DNA of 64,000 nucleotides from UBA5614 sp963667535 (GTDB taxonomy: Bacteria; Cloacimonadota; Cloacimonadia; Cloacimonadales; Cloacimonadaceae), in assembly GCA_963667535.2 (NCBI GenBank), contig CAXXDU010000002.1, positions 3,286,001 to 3,350,000 on the forward strand, written 5' to 3'. Shown here in pieces: positions 11,301 to 17,292 of this stretch (position 1 is the stretch's first letter; each line of letters starts with the position of its first letter). The notes under the pieces are model-generated. The model was not told the origin of the DNA. It made no database searches and worked only from the letters and a program-made list of their open reading frames with translations. The position numbers and the translations under genes are program-made.

Positions 11301-11524
11301 AACTGAGTATATGGCACATCATCATATACAAATGTGAAACCAATATCAATTACTGGTGATTGCGCATCATCAATGTTTACTCCATGAATCTGCGTAGGTG
11401 TTGTAATTTCGTTATAAACACCTGTTGATTGAATAAATGAATAATCAGACATTGCTCCAAACAGAGGTAAAACGAGAAACCACGTTATACATAATAGTAT
11501 AACCCAAAACGTTGAAGTCTTCAT
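2375..11524 (-). CDS. Giant multidomain exoprotein with C-terminal FlgD-like sorting domain
   Basis: A 3049-aa exported protein; AAGGAGT precedes the ATG by six bases and residues 1-24 form a signal peptide. Approximate modules: N-terminal beta domain 25-230; CARDB-like at 235-345, 780-880, 1333-1435 and 2078-2180; module A (GYVRDASLFT/GYERDASLF type) at 342-516 and 1441-1613; module B (NYYSP...KNSLFENIY) at 883-1066 and 2185-2361; ASH-like at 520-625 and 1068-1178; jelly-roll/MAM-like at 627-778, 1180-1331, 1812-1978 and 2565-2735; carboxypeptidase-regulatory-like at 1615-1775, 2367-2531 and 2870-2945; FN3-like pieces around GYKVWRL and GYQVWRL; C-terminal FlgD_Ig tail at 2962-3049 (NPFNPATMINY, YNLKGQLIRTL, WDGKDNNG, ASGVYHYR). 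I see no catalytic motif. Such tails in the FCB group direct type IX-like secretion and surface anchoring. An adhesin or matrix role is inferred. Confidence 0.9.
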   Translation of the reverse strand: MKTSTFWVILLCITWFLVLPLFGAMSDYSFIQSTGVYNEITTPTQIHGVNIDDAQSPVIDIGFTFVYDDVPYTQFKASSNGFITFNPASTTTQSNLLATQLLIVAGFWDDLKTDATNSSVSYQLMGAAPNRSLVVQYLNMKWYYSFTPVNLINFQIVLNETSNTIQYLYGTMGTAPGTSATASIGITGAVAGNFMSITPADPAASYSTTTAFAAINATHVPYLTGKTYTFSPPVVVPNDLQVLSLTGNVTPSVGTSVQYTVSVRNRGTSPQSIYSVKLYNVDNLELASVAGPALAAGETSPVVLTWTPTVTGPMVLSGRVVLPGDQNPSNDASSPLNITVYPQGTTMVIIGTGTSAQVYPMYPTYGYVRDASLFTAAELGSSGQITGIQWDVAVQYGNVIPYRILMKTTTATALVAQPWATTIADAQLCAEGTVTINQLGWVYIPFTLPFTYTGDNLVVMVESNYGGTGATSSETFRYTTSATGSHHYMYADTTPPTTNGYLSTSRPNVGLTFASIPGGPQFAVSPGSYNYGQTYINTILNKSFSVVNIGGGELTVNSISISGSPFFSLQSLPTLPITLSGLQSTTFVARYNPTASGTHTATITITDNLNRTQHIVPVTGICVDPTIYTLPYTQNFDSVTIPNLPIEWSKVVTSPGNVTTSTTSPHSIPNCVYVYNSTSTAGPYLIAPPITSSIPIVTTRVKFWAKGATTYTLSVGVIGDPMDAATYEQTSSLTLTAAWAEYTVSFQTYAGTGHFIAFKHGNASTSQSIYIDDVMIEVTPQNDLAALSLTGDSTPSVGSATPYTVNVFNWGTTPQSNYTVKLYNNDNLELASLAGPEVGPGLTVQAVLNWTPTVAGATTIYGKVILTGDQNQLNDNTANKSILVQQAGTIHVVIGDGSQTNYYSPIASFYKNSLFENIYYPDEIGMGGILTSVAFDYSFVATNFVNKPIKIWFGVTDLQDLSAGWIPSTSLTLAYDGNVSCSPGQNTLVVQLQNPFSYAGGNLVMLVQRVMDIEYVPTTNVFYNQTVGTNRARRIYSDTVTYDPTAPATGTLTGQFPKTSLFFLPLDPNPHFSISPQDYNYGQTLTNTTVNKTFTIMNIGGGTTPLLINDVSITGSPFFSLQNVPTMPISLASGQSATFTARYNPTAAGTHSATINITDNLTARTVHPVMITATAVDVTIYTLPYFQNFDAVTIPNLPVDWSKVVASPGNVTTVTTTPHSTPNCVYVYNSTSTAGPYLISPPITPTIPIVTARVKFWAKGSTSYVLSVGVIADPLDAATYEQVSSLTLTTTWTEYVVGFQTYAGAGHFIAFKHGNAATSQSIYVDDIMIEVTPQNDLAVLALNGNTTPTVGIATQYTVNVFNWGTNPQSNYSVKLYNNDNLELASVSGPAVNAGLAADVPINWTPTIAGADTIYAKVVLTGDQNNLNDNSPNMSVNVMPVGTVMITIGTGITTQRQPMGILYGYERDASLFLNNEINLAGAVTGVQWYCATTAVAVVPYRILIKTTNDATLSAIPWTTMITDAQLVAEGTRTFSQLGWQYIPFTTPFPFTGGNLIVLIETNYGGTGTTSPAFRYTVAPTGMHQYWATDSNPPTGNGTLNTYRPNVGISFNVGGMGSIHGSVTSGGNPLTGAVVSVATTTLNTTIGTDGLYNFPFVFPGTYQVTCSKVGYGTQTLTAVVVADQQTMLNFNMSLLPVVNVTGYVYGSDAPTTGLAGATVSLEGVIDYTGTTNAAGQFTITDVLSSTAFNFTISKSSYQNATGTINIGATNYNMGSTTLLELTLPPGGVQAVENLAQTVATITWRVPGTGGALNTDDFEIDNGGWVPTSNWTNPVGDWGWSNAYNVSNYIPSGDYISSQVPPTAAHSGTGLWGTNVFGPYTNSGGFNYLTKTFNLSGVTGATLRFWSWNNLFGNFDYAQVKVNGTVVYGPTTTSGSNPSWQEISVSLAAYDNNPSVVISFEMYATTVVNYAGWYIDDVYVGPSGRVFSSKSKSLDKNKVINDTNQTRNREIQGYKVWRLQQGQETTENSWIPLTVNAITDTFYVDNQWGSLANGNYKWAIKTTYTNDVMSAPSFSNVLRILPFDLSAISINGTTTPSIGTASTYTVGIRNTGTTAQAAGAYTVKLMGGTAELASVPGPAIAVGASQDIQIIWTPTVPGPMAIIGKVILPSDTVPANDETSSIQITVFPTGVVNLTVGDGSQTNYYSPVSMYYKNSLFENIYLRSELNNFIGVVLSVGFYNDFTTANITNKPTKIWLGTTTQTDLSTGWIPSTNMTLVFDGNVNYPMGQNLINIPLAQPFVYLEGNLVMLVQRPMDTVSYASTDKFLNQTIGTNRARRVYSSTITYDPAAPATGTLTGQFPKTSFFVLPGGVGHLTGNVYGAGNILLDNATVQILNGGSATTNALGHYMIQNIIAETYQVTASRFGYNPLTLTVVIPEDSTVTQNFTLTQMPTVTVTGTIVGSDAPGVGIAGATINLNGMEDYTATTNAAGLFSITGVYANQTYDYQASAVGYQMFEGSTTVGATEHNMGTITVSEIAYTPRNITATQNENHTAVTVTWLAPDPNAVDITQNFESATFPPTDWARTITNTGVGANGVAFTWCRFGTVVDGTTTVTPPEGSWQCGFWWHYQHQDEWLITPQFNCPQSAHLDFGTYVFRGSANLDHYYVKISNNNGADWTVLWDASTQTGGWNNYQTPIVIDLSAYAGQQVKIAWHADDHNDEGMWYNWFIDNVVISNTVVTLRFSEDQLTTKSASVKDSQLSVINSDVHTSRATDRNSLTYDRISPVTKVNSNSRTHGRSLLGYQVWRLLQGQEQNETAWVPLTTGPFTTSPLTDSGWAALAPGTYKWAVKAVYTGSVLSLAAYSNTVQKIQEPQGVLTGFVRNQNNLPISGAVITAGSFTTTTNASGSYTLTINTGTYSVTCTATGYQAQTLTNITINANQTTTQNFTMQPTVANQDIVEVTATALKGNFPNPFNPATMINYDVKVAAPVRIDIYNLKGQLIRTLVNEVKANGHHQILWDGKDNNGCLVASGVYHYRMRAGAYKADRMMMLMK
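7510..8300 (-). repeat. Intragenic long repeat, copy 1 (ASH plus jelly-roll module)
   Basis: This stretch of the giant gene aligns with 9169-9959 at a constant offset of 1659 bp (553 codons). The offset holds at both ends, for example at 7527/9186 and 7936/9595. Both copies encode the ASH-like domain followed by the jelly-roll with YTLPY.QNFD and ATSQSIY.DD. The copies differ by scattered substitutions, many of them synonymous, which indicates an older in-frame duplication under constraint. Confidence 0.8.
9169..9959 (-). repeat. Intragenic long repeat, copy 2
   Basis: Partner of 7510-8300 at a 1659-bp offset within the same gene. It encodes the first ASH-like and jelly-roll pair of the 3049-aa protein. 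The shared length is approximate because it was judged by eye. Confidence 0.8.
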
Positions 11525-11664
11525 TGATAACTCCTTGAATGATTTATATTTAACTATATATAATTAAAACCAGGTCCGATAATCCATGAATACATATGCT
11601 CAATTATTTCATAATCTACATAAGAGATTGTCATAAATATGTGTCAATGCTTTTTTTTTGCCAT

Positions 11665-11698
11665 AAAAAAATAAAGGACAGAAGCATCTTCTGTCCTT
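11665..11698 (-). terminator. Terminator downstream of porX
   Basis: On the minus strand a perfect 11-bp stem AAGGACAGAAG/CTTCTGTCCTT with a 3-nt loop is followed by a T-rich run. It starts about 48 bp past the stop of the response-regulator gene and closes the two-gene operon. Confidence 0.85.
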
Positions 11699-11745
11699 AT
11701 AAGGGGTTATCTTTGTAATTTGTGTTTTTATTCTATGTGTGCTGA

Positions 11746-13308
11746 CTATTTGTTTTTCTTACTCCTGCAGGTTGCTACAGGTAATATCATTTCTTCCATG
11801 GAAACACCACCGTGCTGGAAAGTTCCGTTGTATTGTCTTTGGTACTGATGGTAAGAATTCGGATAAACAAAGTAATAGTCATCTTTAGCAAAGATAAAAT
11901 TATCCACAATGCTTTTTGAAGGCAAACCAAATTCAATCGGTTTTTTTACAAAGATAGCATGTTTATCATTAGCAGTAAGGTTTTTACCTTCTTTATAACG
12001 AACAGTGATAGAAGCATCCTTGTCGCCTACAACCTGAGTAGCTCTGTTTACTTTTATAGAACCATGGTCAGTAGTGATAACTACAATTGCATCTTGTTTG
12101 GCTATCAGTTTGAGAGCTTCATATAAAGAAGAATGCAGAAACCAGTGTTTAGTGAATGCGCGTAAAGCTTCTTCGTGCGGAATAGTTTCCTGAAGGATTT
12201 GGTCTCTTGAACGGTGGTGAGCCAGCAGATCAAGGAAATTATAAACGAGTACTATCAGCTTTTCCTTTGTCCAGGTCTCTATCTTCCGGAGTACAAAATT
12301 GCCTTCCTCCATGTTAAAGATTTTAACATATTTAGTAGCAGGGTCAAGTTCATACCCAATATCTATGATATGCTCATCCAGTAGTTGGTGCTCATTCCGG
12401 TTTCTGCTGTTATCCATTTCAGCAGAAGTTGTCCAATATTCAGGAAACCGTTTGGCAATATCAATCGGAAGCATACCGCTAAAGATCGAATTTCGGGAAA
12501 ATGGTGTAGCTGTAGGTAAAACACTGTAATATGTCCCCAGTTCTTCTTCAAAAAGTTCCTGAATATATGGTTGTATGGCAATATATTGGTCTAACCTCAT
12601 ACAGTCTATGATAATCATATAAACAGGCACATTTTTTTCAAAATGCGGGGCAATATATTGAGAAATGACATCGAACGACAGATTGGGTCTATCATCTGTT
12701 AGAAGCCAGTTCCTATAGTTCTTTTCAACAAAGTTCGTAAACTCAGTGTTGCAATCTCTTTTCTGCAGAAAATGCATTTGCTGGAGCCCTTCATCATTAA
12801 CCTGGTCAATCTGCAACTCCCAGTAGCTTAAATCACGGTAAATCTGTGCCCATTCTTCCCAGGTGGGAGCATCAAAAAGACGTTGATTCAATTGTCCGAC
12901 AAACTTACTATACTGTTCTCCAATCTGATTGGCTCGGATTTCGTCAGCTTGAAATATTTTCTTAATAGCCATAATTATCTGATTGGGATTGATAGGTTTT
13001 ATCAGGTAATCCGAAATTTGGGAAGCAATAGCTTTGTCCATCAAGCCTTCTTCCTCATTTTTAGTTACCATTATTATCGGAATCGCCGAGTTTATCCGCT
13101 TGATTTCCATTAAAGTAGTCAGTCCGTCCAGACCTGGCATCATTTCATCCAGAATCACCAGGTCATATTTATTCTCGACCACGAGTTCGATTGCATCGTT
13201 GCCATTATTACATGTTGTTACTATATAGTTTTTTTCCTCAAGGAAGAGGACAAATGGTTTTAGCAGGTCAATTTCATCATCAACCCAGAGAATTCGCATA
13301 TGTTTCAT
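11746..13308 (-). CDS. porX: PorX-type response regulator with PglZ domain
   Basis: 520 aa, the length expected of PorX. Residues 1-125 are a CheY-like receiver: D10/D11 acidic pair, phosphoacceptor D54 in LVILDEMMPG, conserved Lys in SDYLIKP. The rest is a PglZ/alkaline-phosphatase-superfamily domain: IIDCMRLDQY (first metal Asp), the Thr-containing stretch PTATPFSRN, TTDHGSIKV (Asp-His pair) and FQHGGVSMEE (late metal His). In Bacteroidota, PorX controls type IX secretion with PorY and the sigma factor SigP, and its PglZ domain is a zinc phosphodiesterase. GGAGG lies seven bases before the ATG, and the start overlaps the preceding gene's stop by 4 bp, so the two are translationally coupled. 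No PorY-like kinase or sigma factor is adjacent. Its closeness to genes for sortable exoproteins fits a secretion role. Confidence 0.9.
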   Translation of the reverse strand: MKHMRILWVDDEIDLLKPFVLFLEEKNYIVTTCNNGNDAIELVVENKYDLVILDEMMPGLDGLTTLMEIKRINSAIPIIMVTKNEEEGLMDKAIASQISDYLIKPINPNQIIMAIKKIFQADEIRANQIGEQYSKFVGQLNQRLFDAPTWEEWAQIYRDLSYWELQIDQVNDEGLQQMHFLQKRDCNTEFTNFVEKNYRNWLLTDDRPNLSFDVISQYIAPHFEKNVPVYMIIIDCMRLDQYIAIQPYIQELFEEELGTYYSVLPTATPFSRNSIFSGMLPIDIAKRFPEYWTTSAEMDNSRNRNEHQLLDEHIIDIGYELDPATKYVKIFNMEEGNFVLRKIETWTKEKLIVLVYNFLDLLAHHRSRDQILQETIPHEEALRAFTKHWFLHSSLYEALKLIAKQDAIVVITTDHGSIKVNRATQVVGDKDASITVRYKEGKNLTANDKHAIFVKKPIEFGLPSKSIVDNFIFAKDDYYFVYPNSYHQYQRQYNGTFQHGGVSMEEMILPVATCRSKKNK

Positions 13309-13934
13309 TCTTTAACCTCCTTAGGGGTCTGGAGTTCTGTCTCGAACTGACGTTGTCTTTCTTTTACAACTTTTCGGATTTCTTCCAGGTCAGCATCCTG
13401 AAAGTACAAAGCCAGCTTAAAATTAAGTTCTTTTTGTGAGCAATTAAACCATTCGCGCATTTTCTCCAAGTATTGATCAATAAGGACATCTTTGACATCC
13501 TTATCTGTTTTCTTTTCTTTATCCTTAAGTTCCTTGATATGCTCTTTGAGCTCTCCAATCGGCATTGTTTCTGCCTTTTGCATCCATTCATCTCTCAATT
13601 CCCAGGCAGCTTTTGCCACGTATGGTTTTATCATATTCAACCTATCAAAACCGATTTCTTTGATTGAACCATCATCAATGTCCAGTTCTTCCACATAGAG
13701 CTCAAAGACAGAACAAAGCTTATTTGCCAAAGTTGAATTTATATTATATACCGATTCGACAAAGTCTTTGAAATTATCAAAGCCCTTAAACCGGAATAGT
13801 TTTTTTCTTTTTATCAATGATAATAACTGACCCAGTGCTACAAAATTATCTTCCAGCTTCTGCTTCAGATTGTGCACAGCTTCAAAAGTTTCATCAGGGG
13901 TCATAGTCTCTGTTTGTTGGTAGACATCTTTCAT
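13305..13934 (-). CDS. Uncharacterised helical cytoplasmic protein coupled to porX
   Basis: 209 aa, charged, no signal peptide or membrane segment; AAGGAT precedes the ATG. The N-terminal half (about residues 20-110) looks all-helical. It carries a FKGFDNFKDFVES...NINSTLANKL segment followed by IGFDRLNMIKPY, a layout reminiscent of helix-turn-helix/DUF3102-like proteins, but I do not recognise a family. Residues 125-150 are Lys/Glu-rich and probably coiled coil. The end is a short helical domain with EEIRKVVKERQRQ. It is the first gene of a two-gene operon with porX (ATGA overlap), so it may act with the PglZ response regulator, as a partner or DNA-binding output. That function is inference from linkage only. 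Confidence 0.75.
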   Translation of the reverse strand: MKDVYQQTETMTPDETFEAVHNLKQKLEDNFVALGQLLSLIKRKKLFRFKGFDNFKDFVESVYNINSTLANKLCSVFELYVEELDIDDGSIKEIGFDRLNMIKPYVAKAAWELRDEWMQKAETMPIGELKEHIKELKDKEKKTDKDVKDVLIDQYLEKMREWFNCSQKELNFKLALYFQDADLEEIRKVVKERQRQFETELQTPKEVKE

Positions 13935-13999
13935 CTTGAAATCCTTATATTTATTTCTGTTAGTTGAAATTCGAGTTTTGTATATAATAATATTGTTGT

Positions 14000-14812
14000 T
14001 TAGTCAATTGGATAATATACTTGCTCCCTGGTTGGAAATGTCCCTTCCTTTACTTCTTTGGCAAAGGAATTGATTGCAGTTGTCATGTTTTTACCGATTT
14101 CTGCATAAGACTTTACAAATTTTGGAATAAATTCACTCCAGCCCAACATATCATGAAAGACCAAAACCTGCCCGTCACAAAAGCGTCCTGCTCCAATTCC
14201 AATTGTGGGAATTGAGATTGATAATGAAATGTCTTTGGCAAGTGCTTCAGGAATACCTTCAAGAACAAGCATAAAGGCTCCGGCTTGTTCAATTTGTCGT
14301 GCTTCTGTCATCAGATTGTCATATTCAGCCTGAGTCTTACCCTGCACTTTATAACCACCCAACTTGTTGATTGATTGAGGTGTGAGCCCGATATGTCCGC
14401 AAACAGGTATTTCACAATCAATGATAGCTTTGATGGCTTCAATCCTGAAGGGACTGCCCCCTTCCAGTTTCACAGCATTCGCTTTACCTGAAGTTATCAA
14501 TCTTGCCGCATTTTTCTTTGTTTCTTCGATTGAGATATGAAAGCTCATATAGGGCATATCTGCAATGATAAAGTTATACAAAGCCCCACGCCTTACAGCC
14601 TGAGTATGATAAACCATATCTTCCATTGAAACATGCAGAGTGTCATCATACCCTAATACAACCATGCCGAGACTATCGCCCACTAAAATGATATTAACTT
14701 CGGAATCCCTGATAGTACGAGCCATAGCATAGTCATAAGCTGTTGCCATGACAATCTTGTTTCCCTTCTCTTTCATAGTTTTGAAGGTCGTCACAGAATG
14801 AGAATTGGTCAT
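14000..14812 (-). CDS. panB: 3-methyl-2-oxobutanoate hydroxymethyltransferase (ketopantoate hydroxymethyltransferase)
   Basis: Transfers a hydroxymethyl group from 5,10-methylene-THF to 2-oxoisovalerate, the first committed step to pantothenate and CoA. Family motifs: TAYDYAMA, the Mg-binding VGDSLGM, VSMEDMVYHTQAVRRGA, GHIGLTPQS, VLEGIP and the late GIGAG. The open frame reaches 14893, but that would overlap the upstream gene by 74 bp. The ATG at 14812 gives MTNSHSVTTFKTMKEKG, which lines up with the usual PanB N-terminus, so 270 aa is preferred. No strong Shine-Dalgarno is visible there; ATGs at 14827 and 14845 are alternatives. It follows the upstream gene by 7 bp, suggesting co-transcription. 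No panC or panD is in the window. Confidence 0.95.
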   Translation of the reverse strand: MTNSHSVTTFKTMKEKGNKIVMATAYDYAMARTIRDSEVNIILVGDSLGMVVLGYDDTLHVSMEDMVYHTQAVRRGALYNFIIADMPYMSFHISIEETKKNAARLITSGKANAVKLEGGSPFRIEAIKAIIDCEIPVCGHIGLTPQSINKLGGYKVQGKTQAEYDNLMTEARQIEQAGAFMLVLEGIPEALAKDISLSISIPTIGIGAGRFCDGQVLVFHDMLGWSEFIPKFVKSYAEIGKNMTTAINSFAKEVKEGTFPTREQVYYPID

Positions 14813-14819
14813 ACTGTTG

Positions 14820-15317
14820 CTAATCATTGGACTGGTCTTTCCCATCTGCTCCGGAATCTCCCTCAGCAGAATCTGTCTGACTTCTGGTAGCATCGGTATC
14901 GATTAATTGATCTCCGGCATAGTGCCCCTGATTCATAACAAGATCATAGATAACACCACCAAACTGGTACCAACCTTTAAATCTACCGTTTAGATGTCCG
15001 TATTTATAATACGACAAAAGCTGTGCTTTGCCATCAGGATACCAGACATACATAATGCCATGTTTCATTCCGTTTTTGTATTGAGATGACAATTTAAGCT
15101 GTTTATTAGTATAGAGATCATAGGCAGTACCTGAGAATGGTTTATCATTAAAATATGAAATTGTGTCTTTTACCACAAGTGAGCTTTCCAAAACTGCATT
15201 CTTTGGTAGTTCATACTGCTGCATGGTTATTTGGTCTTCATCATAGCTCTGTGCGAATAATACTCCCATCAGAGCTGACATAAGGAAGAGTAAGAGGAAT
15301 GTAGTATTCTTTTTCAT
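14820..15317 (-). CDS. Exported MORN-like repeat protein
   Basis: About 165 aa. The chosen ATG gives a compact signal peptide (KKNTTFLLLFLMSALMGVLF, cleavage near AQS) behind a purine run GGATAGAAAG. In-frame ATGs at 15329 and 15350 are possible, but the latter has no ribosome binding site. The mature part contains MORN-like units: FNDKPFSGTAYDLYTNKQL, YKNGMKHGIMYVWYPDGK and YKYGHLNGRFKGWY. The same repeat pattern occurs in YwqK-type proteins. The C-terminal 30 residues are acidic and low in complexity. Function unknown; the repeats suggest a beta-sheet binding module in the periplasm or on the surface. It lies directly upstream of panB with a 7-bp gap, probably only an operon coincidence. 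Confidence 0.75.
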   Translation of the reverse strand: MKKNTTFLLLFLMSALMGVLFAQSYDEDQITMQQYELPKNAVLESSLVVKDTISYFNDKPFSGTAYDLYTNKQLKLSSQYKNGMKHGIMYVWYPDGKAQLLSYYKYGHLNGRFKGWYQFGGVIYDLVMNQGHYAGDQLIDTDATRSQTDSAEGDSGADGKDQSND

Positions 15318-15480
15318 CTTTCTATCCATCAGTTTTAATAGTTCTTTCATTGCCTATTTTTTTATGCTGTCAGACATAGTCAATACATTTATTCATTTAT
15401 CTGCGAAATGTAATCGCAGAATTAAATTGACATATCACCTTGTTTTGTCAGAATGTTAAAAAACGGTTTGGGAGATTATT

Positions 15481-16323
15481 ATGCGATTTATAGTACTAAC
15501 ATTGCTTGTTCTTTTCTGTGCACTTCTGACAGCTAAAAGCGTTAAACTGCCTCAGAAACCTGAAGATTTCTTTGAGGATGGATATTGCAAACAAACCACT
15601 GCTAAAACAGCCTTGTCCAGTGATAAAACTATTTCTGCCTTTGTTGATGGCAAATGGCATGACTATAATCTGGCTACTTATCCCAAAGCCTTTATGGAAT
15701 GGAACATCCAAAGACGTATCGAATACATGGAAACTATCAGAAAGCTCTATAAGGGTGAATCACAGGAAGGCCCTGAACTCGCCGGTCCCCATAACGGAAT
15801 GGTAGCAACTTACGGTTTTGCAGGACAAAAAAGCCTGTTTAAACTCAATAATGCTGTCAAAGGCATGGGCTTCTTGCCCAGAGCCGACAAGATTGATTCA
15901 GTATTGACTAAACTAACTGAAACAGCTGATATCAGTCCTATAGATAAACTTGACGTTTTGGAAAGTATGTATAACAATGCTGAGAACATTTTTGATCTGG
16001 ATAGGCAAGTATCTCTGGAACTCTATTCTGAGCCAAAGTTTCTCACTCAAAGCTACACAAACCAGATGATAAATCCTGTATCCACTATTGTTTTTCTGGA
16101 TATTCCCAGCTATAAACTAAAGACCATTGCACGTTTACTTGACCCGGCAGACCCTAATCTTACTGACTACGAAAAGAAAGTAGTGAAATACATCAATATG
16201 ATTCACAGCTATTTTCATGGTGCTTTTGATAAGGAATTCATCGCTGTCATTTATTATGTAGTAGAAGTGTATGACAATTCCCCCGGTCGTATGGATGCCA
16301 GAGGACTAAAGATAGTCCCTTAA
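15481..16323 (+). CDS. Hypothetical exported protein
   Basis: 280 aa with a clear signal peptide (RFIVLTLLVLFCALLTAK) and a GGGAG ribosome binding site about seven bases before the ATG. I do not recognise a domain. The mature part is largely helical in character, with one Cys shortly after the signal peptide (DGYCKQ) and a region DVLESMYNNAENIFDLDRQV. No enzyme motif, membrane segment or sorting tail is evident. TTGACA lies 54 bp upstream of the start, a plausible -35. The next gene follows 17 bp downstream on the same strand, so the pair is probably one transcript. Confidence 0.8.
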   Translation: MRFIVLTLLVLFCALLTAKSVKLPQKPEDFFEDGYCKQTTAKTALSSDKTISAFVDGKWHDYNLATYPKAFMEWNIQRRIEYMETIRKLYKGESQEGPELAGPHNGMVATYGFAGQKSLFKLNNAVKGMGFLPRADKIDSVLTKLTETADISPIDKLDVLESMYNNAENIFDLDRQVSLELYSEPKFLTQSYTNQMINPVSTIVFLDIPSYKLKTIARLLDPADPNLTDYEKKVVKYINMIHSYFHGAFDKEFIAVIYYVVEVYDNSPGRMDARGLKIVP

Positions 16324-16340
16324 CGTAAAGAAACCGCTTT

Positions 16341-16934
16341 GTGCATTTAACACCTAACTCTGAGATTGAGATACGGGAAGTACCCGTATCTCAATTGGAG
16401 TATCTTAGCTCCATTTCAATTGCTTTTAAGATAAACTCTATTCTGGACATCTGCCCCTCTGAAACACATCAAGGCGAATGGAATATTTACCAGAATGAAC
16501 TTCATTCTCCCCGCGTAAAAAATTACGATGCTATTAGCGAAAACCATCCTCTCGACTGGGCCGAACAATTCGATATGACAAACTGGGGTCTGCTTTATGC
16601 TTTTAATAATAATGAACGTATCGGAGCAGCTTTAATCGCTTTCAATACTCCCGGTGTGGATATGTTGGAGGACAGACCAGATCAGGCAGTATTGTGGGAT
16701 ATCAGAGTAGCTCCTGTCTGGAGAGGAAAAGGCGTAGGCAAAGCTCTCTTTGATGCTGTCAGACAGTGGGCTATCTCTCATAAATGCCATGAACTAAAAA
16801 TCGAAACTCAAAACAATAATGCACGGGCAGTTCGGTTTTACCTGAAACAAGGTTGCACCCTTAAGCGCGTCATCATAGATGCTTATCCCGATCTACCTGA
16901 TGAACTTCAGTTACTCTTTTATTTGCCATTATAA
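16341..16934 (+). CDS. GNAT-family N-acetyltransferase
   Basis: 197 aa. The C-terminal half is a GNAT fold: beta4 VLWDIRVAP, then the acetyl-CoA pyrophosphate loop RGKGVGKALF, then ETQNNNARAVRFYLKQGC as the typical beta5/alpha4 region. The pattern resembles streptothricin-acetyltransferase-type GNATs, but substrate cannot be read from sequence. The start is GTG (GTG CAT TTA); no ATG exists before the conserved region and the upstream Shine-Dalgarno is weak, so the exact start is uncertain. It lies 17 bp after a hypothetical exported protein on the same strand. Confidence 0.85.
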   Translation: MHLTPNSEIEIREVPVSQLEYLSSISIAFKINSILDICPSETHQGEWNIYQNELHSPRVKNYDAISENHPLDWAEQFDMTNWGLLYAFNNNERIGAALIAFNTPGVDMLEDRPDQAVLWDIRVAPVWRGKGVGKALFDAVRQWAISHKCHELKIETQNNNARAVRFYLKQGCTLKRVIIDAYPDLPDELQLLFYLPL

Positions 16935-17292
16935 AATTTCTAATACCAGGAGAACCTTTCTTAAGTACTTATACTTCAATCCTGCTCTGACCTTAGGCTG
17001 GTCAGTTTTGCCTCTCTTATAATGCCCTGACAGCTCCTATATCTGAGTATAGGTATCAAACGGATATTTCTATACCGGCAAATGAGATTAGCCTAAGGAC
17101 ACAGCAAGATTTTATTACCACTCAAACTTATCAGTTCCCTACTCATTTCTTAAACGATCTTATAGATTATGGTCAGAGATGTAAGGGGGATCAAAGGGTT
17201 AACCCCTCTGGTACCCCTAAGAAATATGTACAATGTCTGTAGGATCAATTAAGCAGTTAAAGAAAGAGAAAGAATATATGTGTGTCTGCTGC
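16935..17292. other. Gene-free 358-bp gap with inverted repeats
   Basis: Lies between convergent genes. No supported open frame. A short stem CTGACC/GGTCAG followed by TTTT (16987-17009) could end the plus-strand gene. CCTTAGGCT (16991-16999) is mirrored by AGCCTAAGG (17090-17098). GGGTTAACCC is a 10-bp palindrome further right. No transposase remnant was recognised. Confidence 0.5.
16987..17009 (+). terminator. Weak candidate terminator after the GNAT gene
   Basis: A 6-bp perfect stem CTGACC/GGTCAG with a 7-nt loop is followed by TTTT. It starts 53 bp past the stop codon. The stem and T-run are short, so this is only a candidate. Confidence 0.35.

Noticed and set aside
14813..14893. N-terminal extension of panB
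   Set aside because: It overlaps the upstream gene by 74 bp and lies beyond the family's usual start.
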